A stretch of DNA of 60,006 bases, taken from the NCBI RefSeq assembly GCF_001553785.1, contig NZ_LOJP01000001.1, positions 5,595,150-5,655,155 of the forward strand, written 5' to 3'. The notes below the pieces were generated by a model. It ran no database searches. It worked only from the letters and a program-made list of their open reading frames with translations, and was not told where the DNA came from. Below, one piece after another: positions 40,531 through 49,609 of this stretch. Numbering within the stretch: the first letter of the stretch is position 1; the number at the start of each line of letters is the position of its first letter. Origin of the DNA: Actinoplanes sp. TFC3 (lineage in GTDB: Bacteria; Actinomycetota; Actinomycetes; Mycobacteriales; Micromonosporaceae). The translations under genes were made by a program, and so were the position numbers.

Positions 40531-40582
40531 AGGGCCGCGTCACTCGTTCGTCTCGACTGCGACACGAACACGACGCGGCCCT
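40531..40582 (+). terminator. Long hairpin terminator after the Pro-rich protein gene
   Basis: AGGGCCGCGT (40531-40540) pairs with ACGCGGCCCT (about 40573-40582), and a second inner stem is GTTCGT with ACGAAC. Only the linking bases mismatch. Confidence 0.75.
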
Positions 40583-40670
40583 TCGCGTCTTACGGTTCGA
40601 TGCCGTACTGAAACCTCAGCCAGCCAGGATGCTCTTTGATTTTCCCCTGACTGGTATGAAGGAGCGTACG

Positions 40671-41468
40671 GTGATTTTGCCGCGTTTGCGCCGCGTCCGC
40701 TGGGCTGTGCGAGCCACCCTCGTCCTGGGCGTAGCGGCCTCCGTGGTCGCCAACATCCTGCACGCCCTGGACAACCCGATCAGCCAGGCCATCGCCGCCT
40801 GGCCCCCGCTCGCCCTGCTGCTGACCGTCGAGCTGATCTCCCGCGTACCGGTGCACCGCCGCTCGCTCGCGGTGGCCCGGTTCGCCGCCACGGCCACGAT
40901 CGCGGGCATCGCGGCGTGGGTGTCGTACTGGCACATGGCCGGGGTGGCGGCGCGCTACGGGGAAACCGGGGCATCGCCGTACCTGCTGCCGTTGTCGGTG
41001 GACGGGCTGATCGTGGTGGCGAGCATCTGCCTGGTGGAGCTGGGTGGGCGGATCTCGGCACTGGAACACTCAGCCGGGACAACCCCTGATGCGGTTCCCG
41101 GCCTGATCCCCGTCCCGGCCGCGCGATCAGCCGTCCCAACGCCCGCTGAGGCCCAACCCACGCCCGTCGCGACGGCTCGGCAGCGGACGGTTGCGGATGC
41201 CTACGCCGAGGCTGCCGTCGCCCTGCCCCAGCGCGTACCGCCGACGACCTCGACCGCAGCAGCCGCTTTCTCGGCGCCGGCGACGCAGCCGCGCTCGGGC
41301 AAGCCGCGCCGCTCCCCCGCGGAGACCCTCGCCGCGGCGGCCCGCATCAAAGCGAAGCGGCCCGACGTCACCGACCCTCAGCTCGCCGCGGAACTCGGTA
41401 TCAGCGTCTCGCGCTGGCGCACCATCCGCCGCGAAACCGGTACAGACGACATGACCCTCGCCGCCTGA
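40671..41468 (+). CDS. DUF2637 membrane protein with C-terminal helix-turn-helix
   Basis: This 265-residue protein has four hydrophobic segments in its first 125 residues (RATLVLGVAASVVANILHAL, then WPPLALLLTVELISRV, and two more), matching DUF2637, the SpdB-like family usually found on actinomycete plasmids and integrative elements. After a Pro/Ala-rich linker, residues about 215-260 form an HTH-like unit (TDPQLAAELGISVSRWRTIRRE). GTG 40671 is chosen because AAGGAG is placed 6 nt upstream; an ATG at 40656 is also open. No integrase, relaxase or replication gene is nearby, so this copy is an orphan. Confidence 0.83.
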   Translation: MILPRLRRVRWAVRATLVLGVAASVVANILHALDNPISQAIAAWPPLALLLTVELISRVPVHRRSLAVARFAATATIAGIAAWVSYWHMAGVAARYGETGASPYLLPLSVDGLIVVASICLVELGGRISALEHSAGTTPDAVPGLIPVPAARSAVPTPAEAQPTPVATARQRTVADAYAEAAVALPQRVPPTTSTAAAAFSAPATQPRSGKPRRSPAETLAAAARIKAKRPDVTDPQLAAELGISVSRWRTIRRETGTDDMTLAA

Positions 41469-41470
41469 CC

Positions 41471-42697
41471 TCAGCTCGGCGCCACCAAGCCTTTCGCGCG
41501 CGGCACCGAAGCCGAGGCCGCCACCACAGGCGTAGTGTCCGCCCCCGGCAAACTCACCGTCACTTCCAACCCGCCCCCGGGCTGCGCCACCGCCGACACC
41601 GTCCCGCCGTGCGCATCGCATACAGCCCGCACGATCGACAGCCCCAAGCCCGACCCGCGAGATCCTGTACGTTCCCAGCCACCCCGCCGGAACGGCTCGA
41701 ACAGCCCCGGGACGTCCCTCGGCTCGACCTCGAAGCCGGTGTTGCCCACCACCAGCCGGGCCTGTCCGTCAACGTTCGACGTGCGCAGCCAGAGCTTGCC
41801 CATCAGGTGGTTGTAACGGATCGCGTTCTCGATCAGGTTGCCCGCCAGCCGGTCCAGCAGGCTGGGGTCGCCGACCACGTTTGCCGCTTGCAAGTCAGTG
41901 GTGACTTCGAGCTTGAGCCGTTCGGCCTCCAGTTTGACCGCCGACAGCGCGTTGTACACGCTGGTCGCCAGGTCGGCCGGCACCTTGCGGACCAGGCGGC
42001 GCCCGGACTGGGCCTCGCTGCGGGCCAGCACCAGCAGCGCGTCGACCAGGCCGTTGGCCCGTTCGGAGGCGTTGCGGACAACCTTGGCCATGCGGCGGTA
42101 CTCGGCGACGTCGGCCTCGTCGTCACTCAGGGTCACGTCGATTTCCGTACGCATCACAGCCAGTGGTGTTCGAAGCTCGTGCGAGGCGTTGGCGACGAAG
42201 CGTTTCTGGGACTCGAAGGCGCCCGCCAGGCGGTCGAGCATGGCGTCGAAGGTGCGCGCCAGCTCGGCCACCTCGTCGTCGGCGCCGGAGTAGCGGATGC
42301 GTTCGTCGAGGGTTTCCTCGCCGAGGCGCTGCGCCGTGGCGGTCACATTGTGCAGCGGCCGCAGCGCCCGGCCGGCCACCGCGTACGCGCCCGCGATGCC
42401 GATTATGCCGATGGCCACGAGCGCGATCAGGCCCTTGAGCAGCAGCTCGTCGGAGGCCCGCTCGACCAGTTGGGTCTGCCAGACCAGCGCGTCCAGGCGT
42501 TCGCCGTCGGACAGCACCACCTGGGTGCCCTTCTGCAACTGGTCCGAGGGGGCCAGCGCGTCACCGACCAGCAGCCAGGCCAGCAGCACCAGGATGGCAC
42601 CGGCTCCGACCAGCAGGATGCCGTTGAGCAGCGTCAGCCGCAGCCGCAACGTGGGCCGTAGCTGCAGCCGCTCGCGCTTGGAGTCGTACACGGTCAT
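41471..42697 (-). CDS. Two-component sensor histidine kinase
   Basis: This 408-residue kinase has TM segments at about residues 22-45 and 88-107 enclosing a short (40-residue) sensor loop, then HAMP (about 108-165), HisKA with the phospho-acceptor His in FVANASHELRTPLAVMR (about 174) and the HATPase domain with NLIENAIRYN (N box) and GLGLSIVRAVCDAHGG (G2 box). The architecture resembles the CutS group of Streptomyces. Its start overlaps the response-regulator stop (ATGA), so the pair forms one operon. The signal is unknown; the extracellular loop is too short for a folded ligand domain. Confidence 0.93.
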   Translation of the reverse strand: MTVYDSKRERLQLRPTLRLRLTLLNGILLVGAGAILVLLAWLLVGDALAPSDQLQKGTQVVLSDGERLDALVWQTQLVERASDELLLKGLIALVAIGIIGIAGAYAVAGRALRPLHNVTATAQRLGEETLDERIRYSGADDEVAELARTFDAMLDRLAGAFESQKRFVANASHELRTPLAVMRTEIDVTLSDDEADVAEYRRMAKVVRNASERANGLVDALLVLARSEAQSGRRLVRKVPADLATSVYNALSAVKLEAERLKLEVTTDLQAANVVGDPSLLDRLAGNLIENAIRYNHLMGKLWLRTSNVDGQARLVVGNTGFEVEPRDVPGLFEPFRRGGWERTGSRGSGLGLSIVRAVCDAHGGTVSAVAQPGGGLEVTVSLPGADTTPVVAASASVPRAKGLVAPS

Positions 42698-43374
42698 GAG
42701 GGGGTCACCACCACCGGTTCAGGCACCCGGTAGCCGGCCCCCACGACCGTCTCGATCAGCGGTGGGTCGCCTATCTTCTTGCGCAGCGTCATCACCGTCA
42801 CCCGGACCGTGGTGGTGAACGGGTCGGTGTTGGCATCCCACACCCGTTCCAGCAGCTCCTCGCTCGACACCACGCCGCCGCGGGCCTTGAGCAGCTCCTC
42901 GAGCACCCCGAACTCCTTGTTCGTCAGGTCGATCGGGGCGCCGCCGCGGGTCACCACGCGCCGGGTCTGGTCGAGCACCAGGTTGCCGACCGTGAGCACC
43001 GGGGGCGCCGCCGGGGTGGCGCGCCGGCCCAGGGCCTGCACCCGGGCCACCAGCTCGTCAAAGGCGAACGGCTTGGGCAGGTAGTCGTCGGCGCCCAGCT
43101 GCAGACCCTCGACGCGGTCGGCGACCGTGCCGCTGGCGGTGAGCATCAGCACCCGGGTCAGTGCGCCCGACTCGACCAGGGCCGCGCAGATCTCGTCGCC
43201 GTGCATGCCGGGCAGGTCGCGGTCGAGCACCACGACGTCGTAGCGCGTCACGTACGCCATCTCGTGGCCGGTCAGCCCGTCGTACGCGACGTCGACCGCC
43301 ATGCCCTTGCGACGCAGCCCCCGCGCGATCGCGTCGCACATGTTCCGCTCGTCTTCCACCACCAGCACGCGCAC
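42694..43374 (-). CDS. OmpR-family response regulator
   Basis: This 226-residue regulator has a receiver with acidic residues in VVEDE (about 6-9), the phospho-acceptor Asp in VVLDRDLPGMHGDE (about 51-53) and Lys in LPKPFAF, then an OmpR winged helix (about 130-222; FGVLEELLKARGGVVSSEELLERVWD, VRVTVMTLRKKIG). GTG 43374 is used; the minus strand has GGAAGG 9 nt upstream, and family members begin at the first strand. It resembles CutR. Partial repeats around TTTACC and GTAAAG at about 43410 may form its own binding site. Confidence 0.93.
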   Translation of the reverse strand: MRVLVVEDERNMCDAIARGLRRKGMAVDVAYDGLTGHEMAYVTRYDVVVLDRDLPGMHGDEICAALVESGALTRVLMLTASGTVADRVEGLQLGADDYLPKPFAFDELVARVQALGRRATPAAPPVLTVGNLVLDQTRRVVTRGGAPIDLTNKEFGVLEELLKARGGVVSSEELLERVWDANTDPFTTTVRVTVMTLRKKIGDPPLIETVVGAGYRVPEPVVVTPS

Positions 43375-43444
43375 CCGCGAGGTCCTTCCGAAGCGTGAGA
43401 GGCCCAGCTTTACCGTTACCGCGTAAAGGGGCCGTAAATGCAGG

Positions 43445-43581
43445 CTACCGGCCGGGTTGAGCCAGCGGCCAGATCGCGACTGCGGCGTCCGTGCGGCGGC
43501 AGACCAGCACCTCGTGAGTGGCCTGACAGTCGCCCGTGACGTCGTCGGCCGCGCCCAGGCCACCAGTGTCGACCCGCGAGA
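43445..43581 (-). pseudogene. C-terminal remnant of a third PQQ-propeller paralogue
   Basis: In a frame shifted from the neighbouring gene, about 45 codons end in TAG (43445-43447) and read VTGDCQATHEVLVCRRTDA, then AVAIWPLAQPGR. This matches the C-terminus of the second paralogue (TGDCQSVPDRLVCRATSGD, then LVVWRY) residue for residue at the key positions (TGDCQ, LVCR, V-W). The body of the gene is missing. It abuts the stop of the first paralogue. Confidence 0.75.
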
Positions 43582-44901
43582 TCACCTCAGGTAGCGGTAG
43601 ACCTCGACACCGGTCACAGCCCGGCACGCCACGTACGCCGGGCCGGCCAGGCAGGGCGCCATCCCGGCGGGCACCCGGCCGAGCGGCTGCAGCGTCCGGG
43701 ACCCGGTCAGGAGCAGCGCCACCGCCTTGGCGTCGCCGTCGGGCATGGTCAGCAGGTAGCCGTTGTCGCGGGGCAGCGGCGAGAACGTGGTCCACGGGTC
43801 GAGCCGCAGCAGGGGCGTGCCGGTGCGCCGGTCCACCACTGCCTTCGGATCGGCCCCGGAGTACGCCTCGAAGACCTCCTCGGCGCCGAAGCGCATCAGG
43901 TCCAAGTCGTCCTTGGAGCGCCACAGCACCGCCCCGGTGGCCGGGTCCAGCACGCTCACCTCGGTGCGGCTCTGCCGGCAGGGCAACCCGGTGCAGGTGA
44001 CCGAGCTGCCCTGGGAGTCCGGCTGGTCCATCGACCAGCGCTCGGCCAGGCTGCCGGCGGAGTAGGCGACGACCCGGCCGCTTTCGCCGTACGCGCCGTA
44101 GTGGACCAGCAGCGTGTCACCCGCGGTCTCGCCCCACGTCGTCGCGGAGCCGCCGCCCTCGACCACACGCTCGTGCAGCACCTTGCCGGTCGTGGCCGAG
44201 CGCAATGTGATCCGGTCGGCCGAGAACGTCACCACGGCCGAGCCGGTCCAGGCGCTGGACACCGAGCCGGGCACAGTGGCGCTCCACAGCTCGCGGCCGG
44301 TGGCCAGGTCGACGCCGCGCAGCGTGGTGCTCAGGGCCGGCTCGGTGTGCAGGACCTCGCTGGTCGTGCCGTAAAGCCGGCCGGGTTCACCGGAGTCCGG
44401 GTCGTACTCGGTGCCGGGGCGGAACTGCTCGTCGGTGACCAGGCCGGTGTGCGTGTCGAGGGGCTGCAGCGGGGTCGGCGAGTTCCAGCGCACCGAGCCG
44501 GTGGCGGCGTCGAGCACGGTGGCCGACTGCCGCACGTTCACGACAAGCAGCCCGGCAGTTCGCGCATTGAGTGAATAAAGACCCTCGGTGCCGCCCGGCG
44601 GCCCCGGCTGGCGCCATAGCTGTCGGCCATCCGCGGCGGACCAAGCGGAGATCATCGGCGGCACGGTGGCGAAATCCACGGCGTAGACCCGAGCGTCGCC
44701 GACCACGAAGTCAGCCTGATCGCCGAACCCCAGGTGGGCGGTGTGCTGCCAGAGCAGCGACGCCTGCGGGGCCGCGCCACCGAGCGCGAGCAGCAGAATC
44801 ACGCTCATGATCAGGCCGAGGCGCCGATACACGTACGCCGGGGGCGGGCCGCTCACGACGGGCCGAGCCGGGCTGCCGGGGCTCAGCTCGATCAGCGCCA
44901 C
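43582..44901 (-). CDS. PQQ-like beta-propeller membrane protein, paralogue 1
   Basis: This 439-residue protein has one TM helix (about 30-48), then an extracytoplasmic beta-propeller of PQQ/WD-like repeats (DAATGSVRWNS, DLATGRELWSA, SATTGKVLHE, DPATGAVLWRS: the AxDxxTGxxxW motif). A disulphide is possible between TCTGLPCRQ cysteines. Such proteins often act as scaffolds in envelope complexes or bind polymer or quinone; no PQQ enzyme function is implied. It lies downstream of a homologue with the identical length (439 residues), separated by 6 bp. The two are tandem duplicates. Confidence 0.87.
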   Translation of the reverse strand: MALIELSPGSPARPVVSGPPPAYVYRRLGLIMSVILLLALGGAAPQASLLWQHTAHLGFGDQADFVVGDARVYAVDFATVPPMISAWSAADGRQLWRQPGPPGGTEGLYSLNARTAGLLVVNVRQSATVLDAATGSVRWNSPTPLQPLDTHTGLVTDEQFRPGTEYDPDSGEPGRLYGTTSEVLHTEPALSTTLRGVDLATGRELWSATVPGSVSSAWTGSAVVTFSADRITLRSATTGKVLHERVVEGGGSATTWGETAGDTLLVHYGAYGESGRVVAYSAGSLAERWSMDQPDSQGSSVTCTGLPCRQSRTEVSVLDPATGAVLWRSKDDLDLMRFGAEEVFEAYSGADPKAVVDRRTGTPLLRLDPWTTFSPLPRDNGYLLTMPDGDAKAVALLLTGSRTLQPLGRVPAGMAPCLAGPAYVACRAVTGVEVYRYLR

Positions 44902-44907
44902 GCTGGC

Positions 44908-46227
44908 TCATCCCTTCGGCCGGTACCGCCACACCACCAGATCGCCGGAGGTCGCCCGGCACACCAGCCGGTCGGGCACCGATTGGCAGTCACCGGTGCC
45001 GGTGGGCAGGTCGCCGAGCAGGCGCGGCTGGGCGTCACCGGGGGCGGCGACGGCGACCATCGTACGGCGGCCCGCGTCGGACGTCCGCGTCACCAGCAGG
45101 TGATCGCCGGCGCGGCCGCTGACCACCCGCCAGCCGCGCAGATCGCTGAGCAGCGCGCCGGTGCCGGGGTCGGCGATCCCGACCGGGTCGTTCTCGCCGG
45201 CCGGCGTACCGAAAGCAATCACCACACCGTCGCGCTCCTGCACGCTGCGCCACTCCGGGTGGAACCACCGCTGGCTGCCGTCGGCCGGGTCGATCGCCCG
45301 CACGCCGTCGGGGCCGGTCAGGCAGGCCAGCACCCCGCACGAGGTGATCCCGAACGCGAACCCGGCCGGGCGCGTCCAGCGCTGCTGGAGGGTGAGCGGG
45401 TCGAAGGCGGACACGACCCGTCCGGCCGGTGTGGGGTGGCGCAGCAGGATCAGCCCGCCGGAGACCACCGGGTTGTCGGGCCCGTAGTCCGCCGCAGGCA
45501 GCGCGCCCTCGGCCAGCCGCTTGCCGGTGAGCAGGTCGTGCACGGCCACCGTCCGGTTGTCGTGCACCAGCAGCATCCGGGCGCCGTCGTCACCGGGTCC
45601 GGGCACGCCCAGCAGCACCGCGGTGGAGGGCACGGGCACCGACCACAGCGTGGCGCCGGTGGCCGGGTCGAGCGCGTCCACCGAGCGCTGCACCCGCCGG
45701 CCGGTGCCGGAGTAGCTGCGCACCGGGGTGTAGGCGAGCAGGATGGGCGAACCCGCCACGGTCATTACGCTGTCGCTGCGCCGCCACTTGACCGTGCCGT
45801 CACCGAGCGAGATCGCCCGGGTGACCGGGTCCCCGCTCAGGCTGCCCGTGGGCGAGCGCAGCAGGAGCAGCCCGGCCCCGGTGGCGAGCCGGTACGTGGG
45901 CGCCTCGGTGCCGGTCTGCCAGTGCAGCCCGGCGTCGTCGAGGTCGAACGAGGCCAGCGTGCCCAGCGTCTGCACCAGCAGGGTGCCGTCGCCGGTGATC
46001 GTGTACGGGTCGGCCGGGCTGACCGACAGCCGCAGCATCTCGGACAGGGCCGGTGGTGGCGCGGCGGCGGACGCCCCGGCGACCAGCAACACGATCGCGG
46101 CGACCAGCGCGGGTGGCACCCACCGCGGCAGCGTGGAGTGCGACGGCCTGACGTACTCGTCCGGCTCGCCACGCTCCATACCAAGATCGATGAACACCGT
46201 CGGCCCGTCGACCATCTCCGCCGCCAT
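44908..46227 (-). CDS. PQQ-like beta-propeller membrane protein, paralogue 2
   Basis: This 439-residue protein again has one TM helix (about residues 36-55) and a beta-propeller with repeats such as DPATGATLWSV, DLLTGKRLAE and DPADGSQRWFH. It has a conserved two-cysteine terminal motif TGDCQSVPDRLVCRA, also present in the remnant at 43445. The start ATG 46225-46227 begins MAAEMVDGPT. It is the upstream gene of the two. The paralogues share the plan but not high identity, so the duplication is old. The gene may be regulated from the 129-bp region between it and dxs. Confidence 0.87.
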   Translation of the reverse strand: MAAEMVDGPTVFIDLGMERGEPDEYVRPSHSTLPRWVPPALVAAIVLLVAGASAAAPPPALSEMLRLSVSPADPYTITGDGTLLVQTLGTLASFDLDDAGLHWQTGTEAPTYRLATGAGLLLLRSPTGSLSGDPVTRAISLGDGTVKWRRSDSVMTVAGSPILLAYTPVRSYSGTGRRVQRSVDALDPATGATLWSVPVPSTAVLLGVPGPGDDGARMLLVHDNRTVAVHDLLTGKRLAEGALPAADYGPDNPVVSGGLILLRHPTPAGRVVSAFDPLTLQQRWTRPAGFAFGITSCGVLACLTGPDGVRAIDPADGSQRWFHPEWRSVQERDGVVIAFGTPAGENDPVGIADPGTGALLSDLRGWRVVSGRAGDHLLVTRTSDAGRRTMVAVAAPGDAQPRLLGDLPTGTGDCQSVPDRLVCRATSGDLVVWRYRPKG

Positions 46228-46356
46228 ATCCCAAAGGTAACGGCTGGATAACGAAACCGCCCGCCAGTCGCTGTCCCCGAGGGGCCCTCTTACCGCGCCG
46301 GCCGCGGCGCCTTATCAAGGAGCTGACTGCGGCGCTGTATCACCGCTGGACCTTCT

Positions 46357-48279
46357 TTACGGGGCCGGCTGCGGCTCGGTGTCGGTGGCTTCGAGCCGGG
46401 AGACCGCCTCGGTCACGGCTCGCGCGATGTCCTGCGCGGTCAGCCCGAGCGACGCCAGGATCTCCGCCCGGGTGCCCGGCGCGTGCCAGCCCACCGGCAC
46501 CCCGAAGTCACGCAGCGGCACGTCCACGCCCGCATCGCGCAGCATGCTCGCCACCGCCTCGCCGACGCCACCGGCTCGCACGCCGTCCTCCACCGTGACC
46601 ACCAGGCGGTGAGCGGCGGCCAGGCCGGCCAGCTCGATCGGCACCGGGCGCACCCAGCGCGGATCGACCACGGTCACGCCGTAGCCGTGCCCGGCGAGCC
46701 GCTCGGCGACCTGCATGCCCAGCTTGCCGAACGCCCCCACGGCGACCAGCAGCACGTCCTTGCGCTCGCCCTCGCGCAGCACGTCCACCGGGCCGGCCCG
46801 GCGCAGCGCGGGCAGGTCCTCGGCCACCGAACCGGTCGGGAACCGCACGATCGTCGGCCCGTCGTCCACGGCCACCGCCTCGCGCAGCTCCTCGCGCAGC
46901 GTGGCGGCGTCGCGGGGAGCGGCGATGCGCAGCCCCGGGACCACGCCGAAGACGCTCATGTCCCAGATGCCGTAGTGGCTGGGCCCATCCGGTCCGGTGA
47001 TGCCGGCGCGGTCCAGCACGAAGGTCACCGGCAGCCCGTGCATGGCCACGTCAAGCAGCACCTGGTCGAACGCGCGGTTGAGGAACGTGGCGTAGATGGC
47101 GGCCACCGGGTGGAGCCCGCCCATGGCCAGTCCGGCGGCCGAGGTGGCGGCGTGCTGCTCGGCGATGCCCACGTCGTACACGCGCTCGGGGTATTTCTGG
47201 GCCAGTGCGGCGATGCCGGTCGGCTCGGCCATGGCGGCGGTGATGCCCACCACGTCGGGCCGCTCGCCCGCGATGGCAACCAGCTCCTCGGCGAACACGT
47301 GGGTCCACTTGACCGACGGCTTGGCGGTAAGAGCACCGGTCTGCAGGTCGAAGGCGCCGGGGCTGTGGAAGTTGTCCGCCTCGTCGTCCTCGGCGGGCCG
47401 GTAGCCGAAACCCTTGCGGGTCACCGCGTGCACGATGACCGGCGCGTTGAAGCCCTTGGCCCGGCGCAGCGCCGACTCCATGGCCTGGGTGTCGTGCCCG
47501 TCGATCGGGCCGATGTACTTGATGCCGAGGTCCTCGAACATCGGCTGCGGACTGACCGCGTCCTTGATGCCCTTCTTGACCGCGTGCAGCACCTCGAAGG
47601 CCGGCTTGCCGACCACCGGGGTGGAGCCCAGCGCGTTCTTGACCAGGTCGAGTACCCGCTCGTAGCCCGGGTTGAGGCGCAGCGTGGACAGGTGATCGGC
47701 GAGCCCGCCGATGGTCGGTGCATACGAGCGGCCGTTGTCGTTGACCACGATGACCAGCCGGTTCTTGGCCGCGGCGATGTTGTTGAGCGCCTCCCAGCAC
47801 ATGCCGCCGGTCAGCGCACCGTCGCCGACGACCGCGACCACGTGCCGGTCCTCGCCGCGCAGCGCGAACGCCTTGGAGATGCCGTCGGCGTACGACAGCG
47901 CAGTCGAGGCGTGCGAGTTCTCGACCAGGTCGTGCTCGCTCTCGGCCTGACTCGGGTAGCCCGACAGCCCGCCGCGCTGGCGCAGCATGTCGAACCCGTC
48001 CTGGCGCCCGGTCACGATCTTGTGCACGTACGCCTGGTGGCCGGTGTCGAACAGGATCCGGTCGCGCGGGGAGTCGAACACCCGGTGCAGCGCCAGGGTG
48101 GTCTCCACGACACCGAGGTTGGGCCCGAGGTGCCCGCCGGTGCGTGACACCTTGGCCACCAGGAAGTCCCGGATCTCCGCGGCAAGCAGGGTGAGCTGTT
48201 CAGGGCTCAAACGCTTGAGGTCGCCGGGTCCGGCGATGCTGGCGAGAAGGCCGGCCGTCTGATCACTGCGCTCGCTCAT
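46357..48279 (-). CDS. dxs: 1-deoxy-D-xylulose-5-phosphate synthase
   Basis: This 640-residue thiamine-diphosphate enzyme condenses pyruvate and glyceraldehyde 3-phosphate, the first step of MEP-pathway isoprenoid synthesis. The thiamine motif GDGALTGGMCWEALNN (about 151-166) is present, with the His stretch DTGHQAYVHKI, the transketolase centre PDVVGITAAMAEPTG and the DRAGITGPDGPSHYG segment. The length is normal. It sits between the PQQ genes and the TRAM methyltransferase, as in related actinobacteria. The stop is 129 bp before the PQQ paralogue start. Confidence 0.98.
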   Translation of the reverse strand: MSERSDQTAGLLASIAGPGDLKRLSPEQLTLLAAEIRDFLVAKVSRTGGHLGPNLGVVETTLALHRVFDSPRDRILFDTGHQAYVHKIVTGRQDGFDMLRQRGGLSGYPSQAESEHDLVENSHASTALSYADGISKAFALRGEDRHVVAVVGDGALTGGMCWEALNNIAAAKNRLVIVVNDNGRSYAPTIGGLADHLSTLRLNPGYERVLDLVKNALGSTPVVGKPAFEVLHAVKKGIKDAVSPQPMFEDLGIKYIGPIDGHDTQAMESALRRAKGFNAPVIVHAVTRKGFGYRPAEDDEADNFHSPGAFDLQTGALTAKPSVKWTHVFAEELVAIAGERPDVVGITAAMAEPTGIAALAQKYPERVYDVGIAEQHAATSAAGLAMGGLHPVAAIYATFLNRAFDQVLLDVAMHGLPVTFVLDRAGITGPDGPSHYGIWDMSVFGVVPGLRIAAPRDAATLREELREAVAVDDGPTIVRFPTGSVAEDLPALRRAGPVDVLREGERKDVLLVAVGAFGKLGMQVAERLAGHGYGVTVVDPRWVRPVPIELAGLAAAHRLVVTVEDGVRAGGVGEAVASMLRDAGVDVPLRDFGVPVGWHAPGTRAEILASLGLTAQDIARAVTEAVSRLEATDTEPQPAP

Positions 48280-48361
48280 GGGGTGTCAGTCTATCGGTGC
48301 TGGGCTCGTGCGCATCTGGCGCGAACGGTCACGATGGCGTCCTCCACAGGATCTGCACATC

Positions 48362-49609
48362 TCACGCCCGCTCCAGCAGTGTGACGCATTCCACGTGCTG
48401 GGTCATGGGGAAGCAGTCGTACGCCCGCAGCGCCTTGACCTCCCAGCCCAGCCCGGTGAACGTCTTGAGGTCGCGGGCCAGCGCCGCCGGGTCACAGGCC
48501 ACGTAGGCGATGGCCCGGGGCTCGGCGGCCGCGAGCGCACGCACGACTTTGGCTCCGGCTCCGGCGCGCGGCGGGTCCAGCACCACCAGGTCCACCGGTC
48601 CAGAGATCCGGCGCCGGGCCAGCGCCGCGTCCACCTTTGCCGCGACGACCTCGACGCCGGTCAGGTCGGCCAGGTTGCGCCGGGCGGCCGCCACGCCCAG
48701 CGGCGACGACTCGACCACGGTGGTCCGGGCTCCCGTGTGGGCGCTCAGGGCCGCCGCGAACAGGCCGGCCCCGCCGTACAGGTCCCAGGAGGTCTCCCCC
48801 GGCTGCGGATCGAGCAGGTCGAGCACCGCCCCGATCAGGGTGTCCGCCGCGGCCGGGTGGATCTGCCAGAAGCCTTCAGCCGGTACGTGCCACTCGCGCC
48901 CTGCGGCTTGTTCGCGCACCTCCCGCGAGGCGTCCACCGGGGCGCCATCCAGCTCATCGAGCAAGGACTCACCTACCGCACCAAACGCCCGGGGCAGCAC
49001 CGCGACATCGCCACCGCTGGACGCCACCGCAGCGATCGCCGACGTCTCCGGCCAGGTGCGGGTGGTGATGTCGAGCTCCTGCAGCGCCGGTCGGGCGATC
49101 CGGCAGAAGTCGATCGGCACGACCTCATGCGAACGGTGTTTGAGCAGGCCGGGGCGGTCGGCGGCGTCCACCGCGTAGCGGATCCGGGAACGCCAGCCGA
49201 GCGGGCCACCGGGCAGGGGCTGTGTCCGTACCCCCAAAGCTTTGATGTTGTCGTCGCTCAGCCCGGCCATCCGGGTGAGCAGGTCGTGCACCACCTGGGT
49301 CTTCCAATCCAGCTGGGCCGGCGGCGCGACATGCTGCAGGTCGCAGCCGCCGCAGGCATCGGGACGCGCCCACGGGCAGGGCGGCTCGACGCGGTCCGCC
49401 GACGCCTCGTGGATGATCACCGCGTCGGCCCGCAGCCAGCCCTTGTGCAGCTCGGTGATCTCGGCCGTGACCCGTTCGCCGGGCAGCGCGTGCCGCACGA
49501 AGACCACCCGGCCGTGCTCTCCCCCGATCCGTGCGACGCAGTGCCCGCCGTGCGCCGGGGCCCCCACGGTCAGCTCTAGACGATCCCCTTCGACCAGCTC
49601 GCCGGTCAC
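48362..49609 (-). CDS. TRAM-domain class I RNA (uracil-C5) methyltransferase
   Basis: This 415-residue enzyme methylates uridine in RNA with SAM (RlmCD/TrmA family). It has an N-terminal TRAM domain (about residues 5-60), the iron-sulphur Cys cluster CPWARPDACGGCDL at about 79-92, the SAM loop WDLYGGAGLFAAAL at about 261-274, DPPRAGAGAKV and the catalytic Cys in ACDPAALARD. GTG 49609 overlaps the permease stop (GTGA). It is the Rv2689c orthologue by position. The target nucleotide is not shown by sequence alone. Confidence 0.92.
   Translation of the reverse strand: MTGELVEGDRLELTVGAPAHGGHCVARIGGEHGRVVFVRHALPGERVTAEITELHKGWLRADAVIIHEASADRVEPPCPWARPDACGGCDLQHVAPPAQLDWKTQVVHDLLTRMAGLSDDNIKALGVRTQPLPGGPLGWRSRIRYAVDAADRPGLLKHRSHEVVPIDFCRIARPALQELDITTRTWPETSAIAAVASSGGDVAVLPRAFGAVGESLLDELDGAPVDASREVREQAAGREWHVPAEGFWQIHPAAADTLIGAVLDLLDPQPGETSWDLYGGAGLFAAALSAHTGARTTVVESSPLGVAAARRNLADLTGVEVVAAKVDAALARRRISGPVDLVVLDPPRAGAGAKVVRALAAAEPRAIAYVACDPAALARDLKTFTGLGWEVKALRAYDCFPMTQHVECVTLLERA

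Noticed and set aside
40671..41468. Integrative conjugative element around the DUF2637 gene
   Set aside because: No integrase, relaxase, FtsK-like or replication gene and no tRNA or att repeats are visible nearby.
46483..48147. 554-codon plus-strand frame opposite dxs
   Set aside because: Shadow of dxs; high His, Arg, Gly content and no domain.
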